Part shown: positions 63,708 through 64,000 of the stretch, one piece after another
Layout of the letters: every line of letters begins with the position of its first letter
Position numbering within the stretch: the stretch's first letter is position 1
Source of the DNA: Mytilus californianus
Lineage: Eukaryota; Mollusca; Bivalvia; Mytilida; Mytilidae
Length of the DNA: 64,000 nt
Assembly (NCBI RefSeq): GCF_021869535.1
Contig: NW_026262582.1
Location: 55,936,851-56,000,850 of the forward strand
Direction of reading: 5' to 3'
Notes under the pieces: generated by a model
What the model saw: the letters and a program-made list of their open reading frames with translations, nothing else
Databases searched by the model: none
Told to the model about the DNA's origin: nothing
Translations under genes and position numbers: made by a program

Positions 63708-64000
63708 TTTAGCTCACCTCGTCCAAAGGGCCAACTGAGCTGTTTTCAATACATGGCGACCGTCGTTATCTTTTACAAAAATCTTTTCTCCTGAAACTTC
63801 TGGTCCAAATTTAATCAAACTTAACCCAATAATTATTGGGGCATCTAGTTCACAAAATGTGTCCGATGATCCCACCTGCCAACTAACATGGCCGACATGG
63901 CTAAAAATAGAACATAGGGATAAAATGCAATTTTTGTCTATTATCTTGAAAACTGCTATAAATAGAGAAAATTTGACGGGACAAAAATGTTCAGAATGAT
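63708..64000 (+). repeat. Widespread bivalve dispersed repeat, cut by the window end
   Basis: It starts with a short hairpin, agctcacctcgtccaaaggg ccaactgagct. It continues with ctcctgaaacttctggtcc, tggccgacatggctaaaaa and tagaacataggg. I recognise this as a very common dispersed repeat in mussels and other bivalves (from memory). It runs off the right edge, so its length is unknown. It has no intact coding frame. Confidence 0.7.

Noticed and set aside
1..64000. rDNA, 5S, histone, tRNA or telomeric repeats
   Set aside because: I looked for tRNA-like internal promoters, rRNA-like stretches and TTAGGG tracts and saw none. The satellite units are too AT-rich and lack any RNA-gene signature I can recognise.

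Overview
The window looks like non-coding, repeat-dominated nuclear DNA from a bivalve mollusc, most likely a mussel of the Mytilus group. It is AT-rich and has no bacterial-style genes or convincing intact gene. It carries several dispersed repeats that I recognise, from memory, as abundant in mussel genomes: a family beginning near AAGATGTGGTATGAGTGCC (58341, 59245 and, reversed, about 60690-61040) and the 'AGCTCACC...GGGCCAA' family at 63708-64000.

Region 1 (1-36836) is a long tandem satellite, called sat1 here, with a unit of about 1229 bp. There are 29 complete near-identical units plus a partial one running off the left edge. A 436-bp element with terminal inverted repeats (A) interrupts it at 1975-2410, and a second copy (36841-37276) closes it on the right. 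Region 2 (37277-48883) is a second tandem array, sat2, with eight units of 1230-1231 bp. Four 437-bp elements (B) lie between units. Sat1 and sat2 are diverged versions of one ancestral satellite: conserved blocks fall at the same offsets, within two bases, along the whole unit. A and B are also related to each other and sit at the homologous position of the unit, sat1 at TATA and sat2 at TTAA. Both satellites carry, at the same offset, a 13-bp palindrome one mismatch from TGCTGACTCAGCA, the Maf/AP-1-type recognition element.

Region 3 (48884-57517) is a mosaic of transposon remains in otherwise unrecognised sequence. It holds a 180-bp foldback, a compound inverted-repeat element of about 0.93 kb with nested palindromes, decayed C-terminal pieces of two non-LTR retrotransposons on the minus strand, and a 439-bp MITE with a perfect 8-bp target duplication. 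It also holds two 32-bp hairpin inserts with 9-bp flanking repeats and one possible minus-strand exon. Region 4 (56451-61040) contains a 375-bp direct duplication and a 30-bp minisatellite in three blocks, interleaved with a 432-bp mussel-type repeat in a 906-bp tandem arrangement. Region 5 (61040-64000) is degraded dispersed repeats and unassigned AT-rich DNA.

The interest lies in satellite biology: two diverged families with one unit length, one conserved protein-site-like palindrome, and related mobile elements that occupy or are absent from the same position. The short ORFs in the satellites and minisatellite do not look like genes. No CRISPR, rRNA, tRNA or operon structure is visible.
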